DNA of 64,000 bases from positions 372,001 to 436,000 of the forward strand of contig RQOL01000618.1 in assembly GCA_013076295.1 (NCBI GenBank), written 5' to 3'. The DNA is from Sanderia malayensis. Taxonomy: Eukaryota > Cnidaria > Scyphozoa > Semaeostomeae > Pelagiidae. This document shows positions 60,964 to 64,000 of the stretch, piece after piece. The notes beneath the pieces are model-generated. The model saw nothing but the letters and a program-made list of their open reading frames with translations, did no database searches and was not told where the DNA came from. Every line of letters begins with the position of its first letter. The first letter of the stretch is position 1. A program made the translations under genes and the position numbers.

Positions 60964-62396
60964 CTATTTAAGTGGATAAGGAATCTTGTACGCATGACGA
61001 TCTGGATCATTCAAGTAATGACGAAGACCTGGGCGAAGTTGAAACTCTTGGTAGAAATGCTGAAGTTTTTGGAACTTCTCAAGAATATCAATGGCTGGCT
61101 CATTGGCTTGTCTTGTTGTCTCTTCAAAGTTGTAGTTTGTCTCAAGCAAGTTGAAAACGAGAAAGTCCACCCAGGTAACCCGTTCACTGGCAAAATGTAA
61201 CTCCCTACCTTTCAAATCTCTTTGAGGTGCAATATTCTCAAAGTAGCCGAGCCATGTTGGCAGAATTACGTTCATGTATTCTTCTCTCATACCCCTGGAG
61301 AAGTCAGGGTTGTAGACAATTTTGGAAAGCTTGCTAGTTATGTCCTCTGTGATTGAAAACACAACAAAGAATATTATTAATTGATGATGCACTGCTATTA
61401 TATATATCATTTTGGAAAAGAAGTAACAGGCAGAGGATGAATGGAAACTAAGATGAAAGATTTAACAGAAGCTGATGTAATTTTCAAACAATGAAGCGGG
61501 GGGGGGCGAGCTATGTATAGAGAATCTTTAACTTTGACAGGAAAAAGTTTTCGTTATAAGCAATGCAAGAAAATAAAAGAATATAGCAGGTAATTTTAAT
61601 AGCAATTTAGCTGTTGCATTCTTACCTACACCAAGTGCAATTTGATGGCAAAAATGTAAATCAGAGCAGTCACAGTCATGTCCAGTAGATCGTGCAAGAA
61701 AATGAACTATAGCTATAAATGAAAGATTGAGGTAAGCTAACTAAGCTATCAAAAACGAATCTCCAGAGAACTGGTCACTCGCTTGTAACATGTGTGTATT
61801 GCATTGACTGCACTTAACATGTGATGTAATGTAAGAGGTGCTTTCTTACCCTGGCTCTGAACTATTCTGTGTCCTTTACTTGTTGCAATAGCTGGAACTG
61901 TTCACAGAATATTATTAAAAATAGAAAACAATGCATTTCCAGGTTCAGATTATGAGTGCCTAATTAAGAGTACAGGGCCATGAGAACAAGATTTGCCTGT
62001 TCAGGGAAGTGGTTGGTGGGGGGGGGGGGCAAATTCCGGCAAATCTAATCTCAAGAGTGTGGTAATAGATGATGATCTCCACATACCTTGTCCAAATGTA
62101 TAAAATCCAACATCTACTCCAGTCTTCTTAGCTGCAGGCCATGTTTCTTTGGTGAATTTAGTTTCGCTCCAAGGAATATCCCCGTAAGCCATCAGCATCC
62201 GGATTGCTTCTCCCCTTCCTCTGCCTGCAAAGTAATGCAGTGTCACATTACCTACTGCAGGGATGGGGTTGCAGCCAGGCTTTCTGTGCACAATTTCATT
62301 CAGTTTTTGGGTGACAAAACTTGTTCGACCACTGTAGATAATTGCCGCAACAAGAGCTATGAAGGCAATAACGATGTTCGCAAAAATCGCAGGCAT
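60964..62396 (-). CDS. Membrane-anchored sigma-type glutathione S-transferase (HPGDS-like)
   Basis: Exons 62396-62087, 61891-61850, 61712-61626, 61346-60964, all GT-AG, 822 nt, 273 residues. Residues 1-24 form a hydrophobic helix (FANIVIAFIALVAAIIY), followed by a basic linker; cytosolic sigma GSTs (about 200 residues) lack this. From about 50 the thioredoxin-like half reads TLHYFAGRGRGEAIRMLMAY, with the catalytic Tyr in HYF. QSQAIVHFLARSTG matches the QSxAIxRYLA glutathione-binding stretch. The C-terminal half has VTWVDFLVFNLLE in place of LTWADF. Family role: conjugation of electrophiles to glutathione or prostaglandin H to D isomerisation; the helix suggests ER or outer membrane anchoring with the catalytic part in the cytosol (inferred). 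The start lies 254 bases from the divergent SCP2 start. Confidence 0.9.
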
Positions 62397-62650
62397 TTTT
62401 AACACGTGGCTCTTCCCTGCTTCTTTTTTGCTGCCACACGTCAAAGCATATACACGAGATGCAGATGAAAAGAAAGACGACCACGACATAGGGCTGCCAG
62501 ATCGTTTCAGAAAGTTGCAAAGTTCCAAAGTCCAAAATAGCACCAGCAGCACCCTCCCTCCGTTCTTTTTCCTGCTCTTTGCTCTGCTCGCATCTGCCAG
62601 CAAGCAGTTTTCTTTCTCCAGCCAAGGCTTGGCTCAAACCAACTACAAAT
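62397..62650. promoter_or_regulatory. Bidirectional promoter between GST and SCP2
   Basis: 254 bases separate two start codons facing away from each other. It is richer in GC than the surroundings. No TATA box stands out on either strand. Confidence 0.6.
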
Positions 62651-63903
62651 ATGGTTTCAAATCGGGTATTTGTGTGTGGTGTCGGCATGACAAAGGTAAA
62701 GCTGCAAATTTTAGGCTAAATATCGAGCAAATCTGTGTCAGCCATTTGCAAAGTCCCTCTTGTAATTCCTTTATATCCATCACATCAGAACTAGGCCAGG
62801 CAAGGTTAATTCGTATCACAGGTCAACCTATCTGGAAACTGACAATAATTGATTTTTTTTACGGAAAGAGTTTTTTGTAGAAATATTGCATTATTCACAA
62901 ATGTTCAGTGACATTGAAAAATTTTATCCCCTGCTTGTTCTTTACCCATACCCTGCCATTCATGCTACTGATATTAAATTAATTTTTGTTTCCTTGCAGT
63001 TTGAGAAGCCAGGCAAAAGAGAAAACTTTGATTACCCTCAGATGGCAACAGAGGCTGGTAAGTCAAACATGCAAATTTTTAAAATCTACATGCATGCTAT
63101 GCTTCTCACTGATAAACATATTTTTATTCTTAGGTACAGAAGCTCTTAAAGATGCAAAGCTTCACTACAAAGATATTCAACAAGCAATTGTTGGCTATGT
63201 CTATGGTACGATTGCTGCAACTTATTTTGAGTATGATACAGGTGCCTAGTCCTTCAGGGTACAGAAGGGACCAAGGGAACTGTTATGTTATGTATATATT
63301 TCATGCTAGCTCTGCAGTTTGCATGAACATCTTTTTTTATCCCATATTACCAGTGCAGATTTTAACATACATGTCTTTATCTCATAATCCAGGAGATTCA
63401 ACTTGTGGCCAACGGGCATTATATGAGCTTGGATTAACTGGGATTCCAATATACAATGTAAGAAAAAATATTTTCCATGCAGAACGTAATCAGGAGACAC
63501 AGAGCCTAAGATGTCATCTGACCCTTTTGACTGTGATCTTTGTTATTTCAAAGAACTCACGGTGTTCCAAGCAATAGTTCCTTCAATGTCAGCCTTAGTT
63601 TTTGGATTGAGCCTTTAGCAAATGTATACACAACTAACAGTTTTTTTTTTGTTTGAAGGTAAACAACAATTGTGCCACAGGGTCATCAGCTTTGTTGCTT
63701 GGAAAGCAGCTCATAGAAGGAGGTGTGCGTGTGCCAGAGCATATTTATTCAACATTCTTATCAATATGTTTTTGTGTTTTGCTTATGTCCCTATTGTGTA
63801 AATTTTGCAAAGGCTGACTTTTCAGCATTCATTTTTAGGGATTGCTGATTGTATATTAGCTATTGGTTTTGAGAAAATGGAAAAAGGATCACTAGGCGTG
63901 AAG
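62651..63903 (+). CDS. SCP2: Sterol carrier protein x / SCP2, thiolase N-terminal part (runs off window)
   Basis: Exons 62651-62695, 63000-63057, 63134-63205, 63393-63457, 63659-63722, 63839-63903, all GT-AG with matching phases; about 123 residues seen. The start reads MVSNRVFVCGVGMTKFEKPG, then YPQMATEAG, DIQQAIVGYVYGDSTCGQRA, and the active-site block NNNCATGSSAL with the nucleophilic Cys, then IGFEKMEKGSLGVK. This is the peroxisomal 3-oxoacyl-CoA thiolase domain of SCPx, which cleaves branched-chain and bile-acid-type acyl-CoA. The C-terminal SCP2 lipid-transfer domain and peroxisomal signal would lie beyond 64000. The last donor is at 63904. Confidence 0.92.
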
Positions 63904-64000
63904 GTGAGAAATTTGACTCAGCAGGTAATGTATTTTGCAATGCTCATTCTGCAGAGGTTAGCTTGCAGTGCATTGTCATTCTTTGCAGTACAATGATAGA

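Noticed and set aside
62001..62603. Longer 200-codon GST frame starting upstream at 62603
   Set aside because: It would run through the divergent promoter; the Met at 62394-62396 begins the hydrophobic anchor, and the frame before it lacks protein-like features.

Overview
The window reads as nuclear DNA of an early-branching animal, most likely an anthozoan cnidarian. It is AT-rich, genes have many short introns with GT-AG (and some GC-AG) borders, there is a multi-copy neuropeptide precursor whose repeats end Arg-Tyr-Gly-Lys-Glu, a single-exon class A GPCR, and dense small DNA transposons (MITEs). No operons, rRNA, tRNA or CRISPR arrays were seen. The species assignment is inference.

Left third (0-26 kb) is gene-dense. 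A Golgi UDP-GlcNAc transporter (SLC35A3, +, 384-2968) converges on a 33-exon minus-strand gene (3479-17060) that joins an N-terminal PB1-like domain to a GH116 glycosidase and carries two separate one-base frameshifts. Next, same strand, is a 25-exon HORMAD1 (17933-23826): HORMA domain, PHD finger and winged helix, with an 11-nt microexon and three GC-AG introns. Then comes a secreted neuropeptide precursor (24776-26124, -) with ten copies of an APHVRYG-type peptide.

Middle (26-60 kb) is mostly transposon graveyard. It holds decayed PIF/Harbinger transposases (30.2 and 45.5 kb), a RecQ-type helicase fragment, a 5'-truncated LINE, a degraded gag/RT retroelement (57.4-59.0 kb), and several MITE families with readable target duplications: TA, TTAA, 3 bp and 8 bp. 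One site shows a three-level nest with an uninterrupted reference copy in the same window. An apparently exact 510-bp duplicate lies beside an 88-bp satellite. The only intact host gene here is an intronless peptide-type GPCR (36309-37559, -).

Right end (60.9-64 kb) holds two divergent genes sharing a 254-bp intergenic promoter: a membrane-anchored sigma-type glutathione S-transferase (-) and the thiolase part of SCPx/SCP2 (+), which runs off the window.

Exon borders were deduced by hand from splice signals, reading-frame phase and family similarity remembered, not searched. Sugar-nucleotide transport, glucoside hydrolysis, meiosis, peptide signalling and lipid/thiol metabolism are unrelated jobs; only the divergent GST/SCP2 pair suggests shared control.
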